Source: Trebonia sp963822615 | GTDB lineage: Bacteria > Actinomycetota > Actinomycetes > Streptosporangiales > Streptosporangiaceae | NCBI GenBank assembly: GCA_963822615.1 | Contig: CAWGIM010000006.1 | Coordinates: 868,001 to 932,000, forward strand | Reading direction: 5' to 3' | DNA: 64,000 nt | Shown: positions 17,709 to 29,625 of the stretch, in pieces | Layout of the letters: the number at the start of each line of letters is the position of its first letter | Numbering within the stretch: the stretch's first letter is position 1 | Program-made: the position numbers and the translations under genes | The notes under the pieces: model-generated | What the model saw: the letters and a program-made list of their open reading frames with translations, nothing else | What the model was told of the DNA's origin: nothing | Databases searched by the model: none

Positions 17709-19091
17709 GTGGCAGCAGAGCGAGTCGACGCGCTTGTCATCTTCGGCGCGACCGGTGACCTGGCCAAGATCGAGACCTTCCCCGCGCTGGTAGGCCTGGT
17801 CAAGCGCGGCGTACTCACCGTCCCGGTGATCGGGGTGGCCAAGAGCGGCTGGGGACTTGAGCAGTTCCGTGACTACGCGGTCGCGTCGCTGAAGCTCAAC
17901 GATATGGACCCGGCCGAGCCGGCCGCGGTCAAGATGCTCGGGCTGCTGCGCTACGTCGACGGGGACCTGGGCGACGACGCCACCTACAAGGCCATGTCGG
18001 ACCAGATCGGCGCCGGCCAGCACGTGCTGTACTACCTGGAGGTTCCGCCCTTCCTGTTCGGCCGGATCGCTCAGGGGATCGCGTCCGCGGACCGCGCCCG
18101 CGGCGCCCGGGTGATGGTGGAGAAGCCCTTCGGCACCGACCTGGCCAGCTCGCGGCAGCTCAACGACACCATGCACGAGCACTTCCCGGAAGAGGCGATC
18201 TTCCGGGTGGACGACTGGCTGGCCTTCGACCCGGTCGAGAACGTGCTGTTCGCCCGGTTCGCCAACTCGATGATCGAGCCGCTGCTCAACCGCACCTACG
18301 TGGACAACATCCAGATCACCATGGCGGAGCAGTTCGACGTGGCTGACCGCGGCCGGTTCTACGACCAGACCGGGGCCATCAGGGACGTGCTGCAGAACCA
18401 CATGCTCCAGGTCCTGGCGACCACGCTGGCCGAGCCGCCGAGCGGACCGGGCCTGGCCTCCTGGCCGGACGCCAAGTACCAGCTGGTGAAGGCGCTGAGC
18501 CCGCTGACCCCGGAGTCCACGGTGCGCGGGCAGTACGACGGCTACCGGCAGGTCGACGGCGTCGCCGCTGACTCGACGGTGGAGTCCTACGTGGCGATCC
18601 GGCTCAGCGCCGACAGCTGGCGGTGGGCCGGGGTGCCGATCCTGATCCGGGCGGGCAAGTGCCTGCCGGTCACCGCCACCGAGGTCACGGTCACCTTCAA
18701 GCAGCCCCCGCGCGACGTGTTCGGGACCGGGCCGGCCGCGGCCGGGAACCGGCTCGGCTTCCGGATCTGGCCGGAGACCGCGGTCAGCCTCACCCTGCAG
18801 GGAAAGCAGCCCGGCGCCGACTGGAAGCCGCAGGCGGAGGAAATGGCGTTCGCGCAGCAGCCGGGGTCGGACATCCGCCCCTACGACCGGCTCATCGGGG
18901 CGGCCCTGGACGGGGACCGGTGGCTGTTCGCCCGCCAGGACACGGTGGAAGCCATGTGGGCGATCGTCGATCCGGTGCTCGGGGACGCCACCCCGGTGCA
19001 TCCCTACGCGCGCGGAAGCTGGGGGCCGCAGGAGGCGGACCGGCTACTGACCGGGGGGCTTGCCTGGCATGACCCGTCCTCGGCCAGGTGA
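17709..19091 (+). CDS. zwf: Glucose-6-phosphate dehydrogenase homologue with altered substrate motif
   Basis: 460 residues from the GTG at 17709, preceded by GAGGAGA; the frame is open earlier without support. Family: G6PD, oxidising glucose-6-phosphate with NADP (or F420-independent paralogs with NAD). The nucleotide loop is VIFGATGDLAKIETFP, VEKPFGTDL and the DRGRFYDQTGAIRDVLQNHM segment are normal and keep the catalytic-base histidine near residue 231. However the near-universal RIDHYLGK motif is RVDDWLAFDP here: the phosphate-binding His (about residue 169) is Asp and the Lys is gone. It could use another sugar or be weakly active. The ndh start overlaps its stop (GTGATGA). Confidence 0.85.
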   Translation: MAAERVDALVIFGATGDLAKIETFPALVGLVKRGVLTVPVIGVAKSGWGLEQFRDYAVASLKLNDMDPAEPAAVKMLGLLRYVDGDLGDDATYKAMSDQIGAGQHVLYYLEVPPFLFGRIAQGIASADRARGARVMVEKPFGTDLASSRQLNDTMHEHFPEEAIFRVDDWLAFDPVENVLFARFANSMIEPLLNRTYVDNIQITMAEQFDVADRGRFYDQTGAIRDVLQNHMLQVLATTLAEPPSGPGLASWPDAKYQLVKALSPLTPESTVRGQYDGYRQVDGVAADSTVESYVAIRLSADSWRWAGVPILIRAGKCLPVTATEVTVTFKQPPRDVFGTGPAAAGNRLGFRIWPETAVSLTLQGKQPGADWKPQAEEMAFAQQPGSDIRPYDRLIGAALDGDRWLFARQDTVEAMWAIVDPVLGDATPVHPYARGSWGPQEADRLLTGGLAWHDPSSAR

Positions 19092-20848
19092 TGACGGGCA
19101 TGGCGGCCAGTCCGGGCGAGCGCGGCCCGCGCCGGGTGGTGATCATCGGGGGCGGCTTCGGCGGGCTGTTCGCCGCCCGCGCGCTCGGCCGCGATGTGTC
19201 GGTGACCGTGGTTGACCGGGCGCACCACCACCTTTTCCAGCCGCTGCTCTACCAGTGCGCGACCGGCATCCTGTCCGAGGGGCAGATCGCCGCGCCGTTG
19301 CGCAGCGTGCTCAAGCGGCGCAAGAACGTCGACTGCGCGATGGCGGAGGTGACCAGCATCGACACCGACGGCCGCCGGGTGATCTGCGTGCGCCCGGGGG
19401 GCGGCCGGATCGAATTCGAGTACGACGACCTCATCGTCGCGGCCGGCATGCGGCAGTCCTACTTCGGGCACGACGAGTTCGCCAAGTTCGCACCGGGCAT
19501 GAAGACGATCGCTGACGTGCTGACGATCCGCCGCCGGGTGTTCGGCGCGTTCGAGATGGCCGAGACGTCCGACGACCCGGCCGAGCGGCGCCGCTGGCTG
19601 ACGTTCGCCTGCGTCGGGGCGGGCCCGACCGGCGTCGAGCTGGCCGGGCAGATCCGGGAGCTGGCCACCAAGACACTGCGGGCCGAGTACCGCAAGGCCA
19701 AGCCGGAAGAAGCGCGGGTGCTGCTGTTCGACGGCGGCCGCGCCCCGCTCGCCGCCTTCGGCGAGAAGTTGTCCGGCAAGGCCGCGAAGGCCCTGGGCAA
19801 GCTGGGGGTGGAAATGCACATGGGGTCGATCGTCACCGACATCGACTTCGGCGGGCTGACCGTCCGCGATCACGACGGCGCGACCACGCAGTTCGCGGCG
19901 GGCACGGTGCTGTGGACGGCCGGCGTCGAGGCGCCTGCCTTCGCGCGGGCGCTGGCGCAGGCGACCGGAGCCGAGTCCGACCGGGCGGGCCGCATCGTCG
20001 TGCAGCCGGACCTGACCATTCCCGGCCATCCCGAGATTTCCGTCATCGGCGACCTGATGAGCCTGGACAAGCTGCCCGGCGTGGCGGAGGTCGCCATGCA
20101 GGGCGGCCTGTACGCCGGGCACCGCATCAAGCACGCGGCGGCCGGGCGGGGCCCGGCCAGGCCGTTCCGGTACCGCGACCTGGGTTCAGCCGCTTACATC
20201 GCCCGCGGCAACGCCGTCATGTCGGCCGGGCCGCTGCGGATCAGCGGCTTCGCCGGGTGGGTGGGCTGGCTGTTCATCCACATCGCGTTCCTGACCGGGT
20301 ACCGCAACCGGGTCGGGGCCATCCTCACCTGGTGGTCGGCCTTCACCCGCGACCGCCGTCGCGAGCGGGCGTTCACCACGTCGGAGGTGGGCCAGGTGGC
20401 CGACGTCTACGCGGCCGTCATCCCGGCCGCCAGGACCGGTGAGCCGCCCGCGACCGGGCAGCCGCCGCACCCGGCGGGCCTGCCCGGGCTCCCCGCCGCG
20501 GGGACGGCTGAGAGCACGGCGTCGTCCTGGTCAGCCGGGGGCTGGCGCCGGGGCGGGGCCGGGGCGGGGGCCGGGGCCAGCCTGGCCGCCACCACGTACG
20601 CCACCACCACCGCCACGATGACCAGCGGCATGACGGCGATCCCGTCCGAGTACATCAGCAGGGTCACCAGGAGCACCGACGTCAGCGGCAGCCGGAGCAT
20701 GACGGCGCACATCGCGCCGATCCCCATCGCCACCCCCGGCACCAGCGGCAGGCCAGGCAGGTGGGAGAGCGCGATGCCGCCCGCCGCCCCGATGAAGAGC
20801 GCCGGGAAGGTCGGCCCGCCGCGGAAACTGCTCAGCGAAGCACCGTAG
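19091..20848 (+). CDS. ndh: Type II NADH dehydrogenase with an overlong C-terminus
   Basis: 585 residues from the ATG at 19091, which overlaps the zwf stop by one base. FAD and NADH Rossmann motifs GGGFGGLFAARAL and CVGAGPTGVELAG, HHHLFQPLLYQCATGIL and the late ISVIGDLMSL and AMQGGLYAGHRI are typical of NDH-2, a non-pumping NADH:quinone reductase; helices near residues 380-410 anchor it to the membrane. Normal homology ends near VGQVADVYAAV (about residue 440); the last 145 residues are Ser/Thr/Ala/Gly-rich and are encoded antisense to the convergent ClC gene. Those extra residues look like antisense sequence, and the absence of an earlier stop is unusual. Confidence 0.88.
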   Translation: MTGMAASPGERGPRRVVIIGGGFGGLFAARALGRDVSVTVVDRAHHHLFQPLLYQCATGILSEGQIAAPLRSVLKRRKNVDCAMAEVTSIDTDGRRVICVRPGGGRIEFEYDDLIVAAGMRQSYFGHDEFAKFAPGMKTIADVLTIRRRVFGAFEMAETSDDPAERRRWLTFACVGAGPTGVELAGQIRELATKTLRAEYRKAKPEEARVLLFDGGRAPLAAFGEKLSGKAAKALGKLGVEMHMGSIVTDIDFGGLTVRDHDGATTQFAAGTVLWTAGVEAPAFARALAQATGAESDRAGRIVVQPDLTIPGHPEISVIGDLMSLDKLPGVAEVAMQGGLYAGHRIKHAAAGRGPARPFRYRDLGSAAYIARGNAVMSAGPLRISGFAGWVGWLFIHIAFLTGYRNRVGAILTWWSAFTRDRRRERAFTTSEVGQVADVYAAVIPAARTGEPPATGQPPHPAGLPGLPAAGTAESTASSWSAGGWRRGGAGAGAGASLAATTYATTTATMTSGMTAIPSEYISRVTRSTDVSGSRSMTAHIAPIPIATPGTSGRPGRWESAMPPAAPMKSAGKVGPPRKLLSEAP

Positions 20849-21846
20849 GCAAGCCCTTTGCACACCAGCAGCAGCAGGAGTGCGCCGACCGAGTAACCGG
20901 CCGCGTTGGTGATCAACGGGCCCAGCTGTGACTGCCCGGAGAACAGCACATCGGAGTAGCTGTGTCCGGTGCCCTCGGTGTAGGCGATCGTCAGCCCCGC
21001 GATGACCATGCCGACGACCGGCGTCAGCAGCAGCATCCGCCGCTCGACATAGGGCCGGGCAAACAGCCCGAGCCGGTGGATCGCCGTGCCCACGATCGCC
21101 GCCGCGACCCCGATGACCAGGGCCCAGCCGAATTCCGCGATGTCGGGCCGGGCAAAATGGGGCAGGCCAGGGACCGACAGGGAAAAGGTGCCGAGCCCGG
21201 TCAGCGAGTCAAGGCCGACGAAGATGAGGGCACCCACGCCGGAGGCGAGCAGGCCGGGCAGCAGGACGACCCCCGTCATCGCACCCAGGCCCGAGGCCTC
21301 CATCAGCAGGAACGCCCCCGCGATGGGCGAGCCGAGCAGCGTGCTGACGGCGGCGAAGCTGCCCGCCGCGGCCACCACGGCGGTGGCCTGGGCGGGCAGG
21401 TCGCGCTTGGCCAGCCGGACCGCGAGGACGGCCAGGCCGCCGCCGAGCGCGATCAGCGGTGCCTCAGGACCCAGCACGACGCCGAGGCTCAGGGCGGCCA
21501 GGGCCGCCAGCACTACCCCGGGAAGCTGGGCAGGCGTGGGCGCGCCGCCGCCGGGCTTGAACCCGTCAGCGGGCGAGTGGCCGCCCTTCCCCGGCAGGAA
21601 CCGGATGACCGGTGCGACCAGCAGGCCGGCCACCGTGAGGACGGGAAGCGGCCACCACGCTGGCGCGCCGTGAAAGCCCAGCCCGTTGGGCAGGTGGGTG
21701 AAGATCTCGGGCTGCAGGTAGGCGACGAGGGCCAGAAAACCGTAGGCCGCGGCGGAGATTGGCGCGCCGAGCACCGCGGCGAGGATCAGCAATCTCAGGT
21801 AACTCTTGCTCCGCAGCAGGGCCTGCGGGTCTTGGGGCATCGTCAT
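20407..21846 (-). CDS. ClC family chloride channel/transporter
   Basis: 479 residues from the ATG at 21846, which overlaps the GH13 stop as ATGA. About ten membrane helices. ClC landmarks are recognisable though variant: GVVLGPEAPLIALGGG near residue 118-133 corresponds to the GREGP filter element with the gating glutamate kept, and SFRGGPTFPALFIGAAGG to the GIFAP element. The first GSGIP motif is not clear (LPGKGGHSPAD instead), so anion selectivity may differ; fluoride- or chloride-type transport is uncertain. The 60-residue Pro/Ala/Gly-rich tail overlaps the convergent ndh 3' end. It is the last gene of the GH63-GH13-ClC operon. Confidence 0.87.
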   Translation of the reverse strand: MTMPQDPQALLRSKSYLRLLILAAVLGAPISAAAYGFLALVAYLQPEIFTHLPNGLGFHGAPAWWPLPVLTVAGLLVAPVIRFLPGKGGHSPADGFKPGGGAPTPAQLPGVVLAALAALSLGVVLGPEAPLIALGGGLAVLAVRLAKRDLPAQATAVVAAAGSFAAVSTLLGSPIAGAFLLMEASGLGAMTGVVLLPGLLASGVGALIFVGLDSLTGLGTFSLSVPGLPHFARPDIAEFGWALVIGVAAAIVGTAIHRLGLFARPYVERRMLLLTPVVGMVIAGLTIAYTEGTGHSYSDVLFSGQSQLGPLITNAAGYSVGALLLLLVCKGLAYGASLSSFRGGPTFPALFIGAAGGIALSHLPGLPLVPGVAMGIGAMCAVMLRLPLTSVLLVTLLMYSDGIAVMPLVIVAVVVAYVVAARLAPAPAPAPPRRQPPADQDDAVLSAVPAAGSPGRPAGCGGCPVAGGSPVLAAGMTAA

Positions 21847-23350
21847 TGCGCCACGCGCACCGCCAGCAGGTAGGACTGCCCCGGTGGCAGCTCGACGTAC
21901 AGCCCCGGCCCGGCTAGCTGGCTGCCTTCGCGGGTGAACTCGTCCCCGCTCAGCAGGTCGAGCAGGCTCCACTGGCGGCCGGCCAGGCCCGGCCACGGCA
22001 ACGGGACCTGGGCCTGGGCCGGGGTCGTGGAGAGGTTGACCACGACCACGTGCCCGCGGACACCGCCGTCGTCGCCGCCGTGCGTCCATGACCAGGCGAT
22101 CAGGTTCTGACAGGACTGGTTGTCGGGCCACCCGCCCGCCTCCAGCAGTTGCCAGGCTCCGCTGCGCACCCGGTGCGCGGCGACCTTGTCCAGCAGGGCG
22201 CGGTACCAGGCAGCCAGCTCCTGGTCGGCCGGCTCATCGGGCCGCCGGTCCAGGAAGACGGGAACGCGGACGCGCCGCCCTTCGAACTGTCCCTCGTGCC
22301 AGAAGGTCGCGCCGGGCAGGGTGGCGATGGTGACCGCCGCCGCCCGTTCGAGGACGGCGGGCAGCTTGTCCGCTATCCGCGGTTCGTCGTGGTTCTCCAG
22401 GAAGCGCACCATGCGCGACTGGTAACCGAGGTCCGCGAGCAGGTGCCCGCGGACCTCGGGCGGGTCCTGCTCGAGGATCCGGTCGTAGAGCCGCTTGTCG
22501 TAGCAGAAGCCGAAGCCCTGCTGCTGCAGCTCCCACTCGGTGTCCCAGTAGGCCTCGGCGATCAGCACGGTGTCCGGGTGCGCGGTGCGCAGCCCGGCGA
22601 TGACGGCGGGCCAGAATTCTTCGCCCGGGCGCTGCCCGGCCCGGCTCCCCCAGGTTTTCTCGAAGATGCCGTTGAACATGAGCATGGCCATGTCACAGCG
22701 GATCCCGTCGCACTGGCCGGCGATGTCCGCCAGTGTCTGCGCGGTCGCCTCCCTGGTCGCCGCGGCGAACGCGTTGAGCTGGACGACGTCCGGCCACGGC
22801 GGGAAGTAGGGATCACGGCCGTGCGCGAGCACGTGCCCGCCGGCCCGCAGCCAGCCGGCCGGGTCGGTGCTGAGGTCGTCGTCGTCCCCCTGGATGAAGT
22901 ACTCCGGGTGCTCGGTCACCCAGGGGTGATCGGGCGCGACGTGGTTGGGCACGTAGTCCAGGATCAGCCGCACCCCCCGGGCGGCGAGGGCCGCCCGGGC
23001 CGCGGCCAGCCCGGCCGGCCCGCCGAACCGCTCGTCGGCGACGTAGCGGTGCACGCAGTACGGCGATCCGATGATGTCCCGTTCCCCGACGTCCGGTAGG
23101 GCTGCACGGAACGAGTCACGCAGTTCGGTGTTCGCCAGCGCCAGTTCGCGGCCGGCCGGGCTGCGCTCCCAGACGCCCATCAGCCAGACCGCGTCGGCGC
23201 CGGCCGGCGTGACCGCGTCCCAGCTCGCAGCGGGCACCCGGTCCAGGGTCACCGGAGTCCCGGCCGCCCGGGACAGCTCGGCCAGCCAGACCGCGGTGTT
23301 CAGCTCGTAGATGACCGGCTGGCCGGGCCAGCCAGTCATCGCGTCGCCGC

Positions 23351-23354
<4 letters not shown>
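21843..23354 (-). CDS. GH13 alpha-amylase family protein
   Basis: 503 residues, (beta/alpha)8 GH13 enzyme. Motifs visible: LILDYVPNHVAPDHPW (region I), GIRCDMAM with the nucleophile Asp near 220 (region II), LIAEAYWDTEW with the acid/base Glu near 267 (region III) and FLENHDEPR with the third Asp near 323 (region IV). A C-terminal beta-domain follows (HVVVVNLSTTPAQAQVPL). The substrate is not clear; this subtype pairs with GH63-like glucosidases and is often called alpha-glucosidase or maltosyl-type amylase. The start overlaps the GH63 stop as ATGA and its stop overlaps the ClC start, so all three are translationally coupled. Confidence 0.9.
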
Positions 23355-26077
<2,723 letters not shown>

Positions 26078-26226
26078 GCTGCCCGCCCCCGGTGTGCTCG
26101 CCTGATCCGCGCAACCGCGCGCCGGCCCTGGCAGGCGCGCGGTTGCCAGCATTCCCGCCTGGCAGCGGGGCGACATCACCCAGGGAAGGTGACGCGCCTG
26201 ATAATCGGCCGGGCACAGGCTGGGGC

Positions 26227-26892
26227 ATGGGAGAAGACCAGCGGACCAGCGTTCCGGCCCGGTACGGCCTTCTCCTCATCACCCTGATCGCCGCTTACCT
26301 TGTCTCCGCGGTCACGTCCACCCGCTGGGGCGGAGCGATCCACGTTGCCTTCGTCGCCGCCGTCGCGCTGCTCGCCGTGCGGCACACCCGGCCCTGGTCG
26401 CGGGCCGCCTGGCTGACCGCCGCGGCCGTGCTGGCGACCGGGGTCGCGGCCGGCCTCGGCGCCGCGTCGGAAAGCGCGTTCGCGACGGGACTGGCTGACT
26501 GCTGGAACGGCCTGCTGCTGCTGCTGACGGTGGTGGTCATCATTGGCCGGGTGCTCCGCCTGGACCAGGTGACAGCCCAGAGCATCTACGGGGCGCTGAG
26601 CGCTTACCTGCTGATCGGCTTGATGTTCGCCGGCTGGTTCGCCGCGATCGGCTCCTTCGTGGCCGGGCCGTTCTTCGCCGACGGCCAGCCGATGAGCGCG
26701 GCCAACGTGCAGTACTTCAGCTTCACGACGCTGACCACCCTGGGCTACGGGGACTTCACGGCCGGGGGCAGCCTCGGCCGGGCGGTCGCGGTGCTTGAAG
26801 CGATCAGCGGCCAGGTGTTCCTCGCCACCCTGGTCGCCCGGCTGGTCAGCGCCTACGGGACGAGCCGCGGGCAGCGCCCGCCGGACGAATAG
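26227..26892 (+). CDS. Two-helix-pore potassium channel
   Basis: 221 residues with about five to six hydrophobic segments; the last two flank a re-entrant pore loop containing the K+ filter TTLTTLGYGDF near residues 166-176. This is an ion-channel-2 (Kch-type) protein with extra N-terminal helices and no RCK/TrkA-N regulatory domain: only about 20 residues follow the last helix. It is divergent from the GH63 operon over 149 bp and 50 bp upstream of the LuxR gene. Together with the ClC gene on the opposite strand it gives the locus two ion-permeation genes. Confidence 0.88.
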   Translation: MGEDQRTSVPARYGLLLITLIAAYLVSAVTSTRWGGAIHVAFVAAVALLAVRHTRPWSRAAWLTAAAVLATGVAAGLGAASESAFATGLADCWNGLLLLLTVVVIIGRVLRLDQVTAQSIYGALSAYLLIGLMFAGWFAAIGSFVAGPFFADGQPMSAANVQYFSFTTLTTLGYGDFTAGGSLGRAVAVLEAISGQVFLATLVARLVSAYGTSRGQRPPDE

Positions 26893-26942
26893 CCGGGCCG
26901 TCCGGCACGTGCCCGGGCTGAGCACATCACCCCCGGCGGGGG

Positions 26943-29612
26943 ATGCCGGGCGGGTCGGATCTCGGCACTGTGGTGTTCATCGGAACGCCCACGCCAGCAG
27001 CCCAAGCGGAGCTTGCACCCAGCCCCGCCGGCGACGTGCTGCTGTCGAAGACTCTCCCGCCGGTGTGCCAGGAGTGGGTCATCAGGCGTGCCCGGATCGA
27101 CCAGCGGATCGCCGCCGCCCCGCTGACGGTGGTTACCGGACCGCCCGGGGCCGGCAAGACGACCGCGGCCGCGTCGTGGGCGGCTGGTACCGACGGCCCG
27201 GTCGCCTGGGTCACCCTCGACCGTTACGACAGCCAGTGGGGTGTCTTCTGGCCCGCCGTGGTGACCGCGCTCGGTTGCGCGGGGGTCGAATTCGGCCGCC
27301 CGCTGCCACCGCCGGGACGGACCGACAACCACCCGTTCCTGCTGCGGCTGGCGGCGGAACTGGCGGTGCAGGATCCGCCGGCCACCCTGGTGCTCGACGA
27401 CCTGCACCAGATCACCGGGCACGACCTCGATGACGGGCTGCAGTACCTCATCCGGAACACGCGGCCGGGCCTGCGGGTGGTGATCTGCTCCCGGGCGGCC
27501 CCGGTGATCTCGCTGCACCACTACCGGCTGGCCGGCGAACTGACCGAGATCCGCGCGGCCGAACTCGCGTTCAGCGTCCCCGAGGCCCGGCTGCTGATGG
27601 CGCGGCACGGCGTCACGCTGCCGGACGGGCTGCTCGCACGGCTCACCGGGCTTACCGAGGGGTGGGCGGCCGGGCTCCGGCTGGCCGCGCTGTCGGTGCG
27701 CGCGGAGCCTGACCCCGGGCAGTTCGTGCGGCAGTTCGCCGCCGCCGACGGCGCCGTGGCCGGCTACCTGACGGACGAGGTGCTCAACCAGCAGCCTGCC
27801 CGCTCCCGTAGCCTGCTGCTGCGGACCAGCATCGTGGACCGGGTCAGCGCCAGCCTCGCGGCGGAGATGACAGGCGACGAAGGAGCCGGGGACGTACTGG
27901 CAGCGCTCGCCCGCGCCAACGCCTTCGTCGAGCCGACCGGGAACGGCTGGTACCGGTTCCACTCGCTGTTCGCGGAGGTGCTGCGGGTCAGGCTCCGGCT
28001 CAACTACCCGGACGAGGTGGCGGACCTGCACCGGCGGGCCGCCCGGTGGTACCGCCGGCGGCGGTACCTGCTCGACGCCGTCCGGCAGGCAACGGCGGCC
28101 GGCGACTGGCTGCCCGCGGCCCGCATGGTCGTGGACGATTTGGCGGTCCCCGCACTTCTCGAGGAGCCCGACGGCGCCGCGTTTACCGCGTGCTTCCGGG
28201 ACGGGCCGCTCGCCGCGCCGGGTGCGGAACCGCAGCCATTGCTCGTGGCGGCGGCGGTGGCGCTGGCGGACCGGCGGGAAAGCAGTGCGCAGGCCGCCCT
28301 GGACGCCGTCGAGGGCACGCTCGCCGACGTCCCGGCCGGCCAGCAGACCGCCGCGCGGATCTGCCTGGCCATGCTGCGGCTCGAGTTCGCCCGGCGGACC
28401 GGCGACGGCGGCCTCGCCGCCGTCTCGGTCGAGGAACTGGAGGGACACGCGCGGACGCTGCCGGACGAGACGCTGGCGCGTGCGCCCCGGCTCGCCCGGC
28501 GGCTGCTGGCGGAACGGGGGCTGCTGCTCTTGCGGGCGGGGCAACCGGACGAGGCGGCCGCGAGCGTCAGCGCCGGGCACTCCGCGTCGGATCAGCACGG
28601 GCCGGAATGCGCTGATTATCACGGGCACCTCGCGCTGGCGGAGGCGTTCCGGGGCCGGCTGCCCGCCGCCGCGCGGATCATCGAGACGACCTGCCCGCCC
28701 GACGGCGGTGGCCGGCGGCCCAGCCCGGCGGCGGAGGTAGCAATCGCGTTCATCCGCCTGGAACGCAACAACCGGCAGGAGGCCCGGAGCGCTCTCAAGC
28801 GGGCGGACATGGCCCTGCGGAGCCGCCCGGACCGGCTGGCGGCCGCGCTGGCCTGCTTCGCGGCCGCGCGCTGCCGCCTCGCCGAGGGACATCCCAGCGC
28901 CGTGGCTGAGCTGGCGGCCCGTGCCCGGCTCGACTGGTCGCCGCCCGGATGGCTCGACCACCGGCTGACGCTGCTGGAGTCGCGGGCGAGCGCGGCCGCG
29001 GGCGACACCGAGGCCGCGGTCGCCGCCGCCGAACGGGCTGACCCGGCGGTATCACCGGATTCGGCCGCCGCGCTGGCACAGGCGCGGCTCGATGCCGGGG
29101 ACCTCCGCGCCGCTGGCAGCGCCCTCGGCCGCGGCCCGGGCATCACCAGCGGGACGCCTGCCGTCAGCCGGATGGACTGGTGGCTGGCGCAAGCGCGCCT
29201 CGCCTTCGGCCGCGACGACGACGTCCACGGGCGGCAAGCGCTGATTAAGGCGGTCAAGCTCGGTGAGCGCGAAGGACTACGGCTCTCCCTGGCGCTTGAG
29301 GGCACCTGGATGCGGCCGGCCCTGCGCGCTGACCCGCCACTGGCCGAGGCCTGCAGGCACCTGCTGGCGCACGACCCGGCCGGCGACGGCCCGCTCGACG
29401 CGGTGGATCTCGTCGTCGTCGACGAACTGAGCGAGCGCGAGCGTGAGGTGCTCAAGCTGCTGGCCGGAATGCTGACGACCGCGGAAGTCGCCGACGAGCT
29501 GTACATCTCGGTCAACACCGTCAAGTCACACCTGAAGAGCATCTACCGGAAGCTAGCGGCGCGTCACCGGGGCGAGGCGGTACGCCGCGCGCAAGAACTC
29601 CGGATGATCTGA
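26943..29612 (+). CDS. Large ATP-binding LuxR (MalT/LAL-like) transcriptional regulator
   Basis: 889 residues. An N-terminal STAND NTPase carries Walker A GPPGAGKTT at about residues 66-74 and Walker B TLVLDDLHQI near 150; a middle region (about 400-800) is alpha-helical, TPR-like and alanine-rich; the C-terminal 60 residues are a LuxR helix-turn-helix (LSEREREVLKLLAGMLTTAE... VNTVKSHLKSIYRKL). This is the MalT architecture, where an inducer and ATP drive oligomerisation and activation. Its position beside the glycosidase operon makes sugar-responsive control of that operon plausible but unproven. The ATG at 26943 lies directly after a CATCACCC-N-GGCGGGGG stretch. It ends 14 bp from the convergent TetR gene. 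Confidence 0.9.
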   Translation: MPGGSDLGTVVFIGTPTPAAQAELAPSPAGDVLLSKTLPPVCQEWVIRRARIDQRIAAAPLTVVTGPPGAGKTTAAASWAAGTDGPVAWVTLDRYDSQWGVFWPAVVTALGCAGVEFGRPLPPPGRTDNHPFLLRLAAELAVQDPPATLVLDDLHQITGHDLDDGLQYLIRNTRPGLRVVICSRAAPVISLHHYRLAGELTEIRAAELAFSVPEARLLMARHGVTLPDGLLARLTGLTEGWAAGLRLAALSVRAEPDPGQFVRQFAAADGAVAGYLTDEVLNQQPARSRSLLLRTSIVDRVSASLAAEMTGDEGAGDVLAALARANAFVEPTGNGWYRFHSLFAEVLRVRLRLNYPDEVADLHRRAARWYRRRRYLLDAVRQATAAGDWLPAARMVVDDLAVPALLEEPDGAAFTACFRDGPLAAPGAEPQPLLVAAAVALADRRESSAQAALDAVEGTLADVPAGQQTAARICLAMLRLEFARRTGDGGLAAVSVEELEGHARTLPDETLARAPRLARRLLAERGLLLLRAGQPDEAAASVSAGHSASDQHGPECADYHGHLALAEAFRGRLPAAARIIETTCPPDGGGRRPSPAAEVAIAFIRLERNNRQEARSALKRADMALRSRPDRLAAALACFAAARCRLAEGHPSAVAELAARARLDWSPPGWLDHRLTLLESRASAAAGDTEAAVAAAERADPAVSPDSAAALAQARLDAGDLRAAGSALGRGPGITSGTPAVSRMDWWLAQARLAFGRDDDVHGRQALIKAVKLGEREGLRLSLALEGTWMRPALRADPPLAEACRHLLAHDPAGDGPLDAVDLVVVDELSEREREVLKLLAGMLTTAEVADELYISVNTVKSHLKSIYRKLAARHRGEAVRRAQELRMI

Positions 29613-29625
29613 GGCGGGCCTCCGG

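Noticed and set aside
26853..28961. 702-residue open frame antisense to the LuxR regulator
   Set aside because: The opposite strand carries Walker A, Walker B and a LuxR HTH in one frame; this frame has no domain and overlaps two genes.
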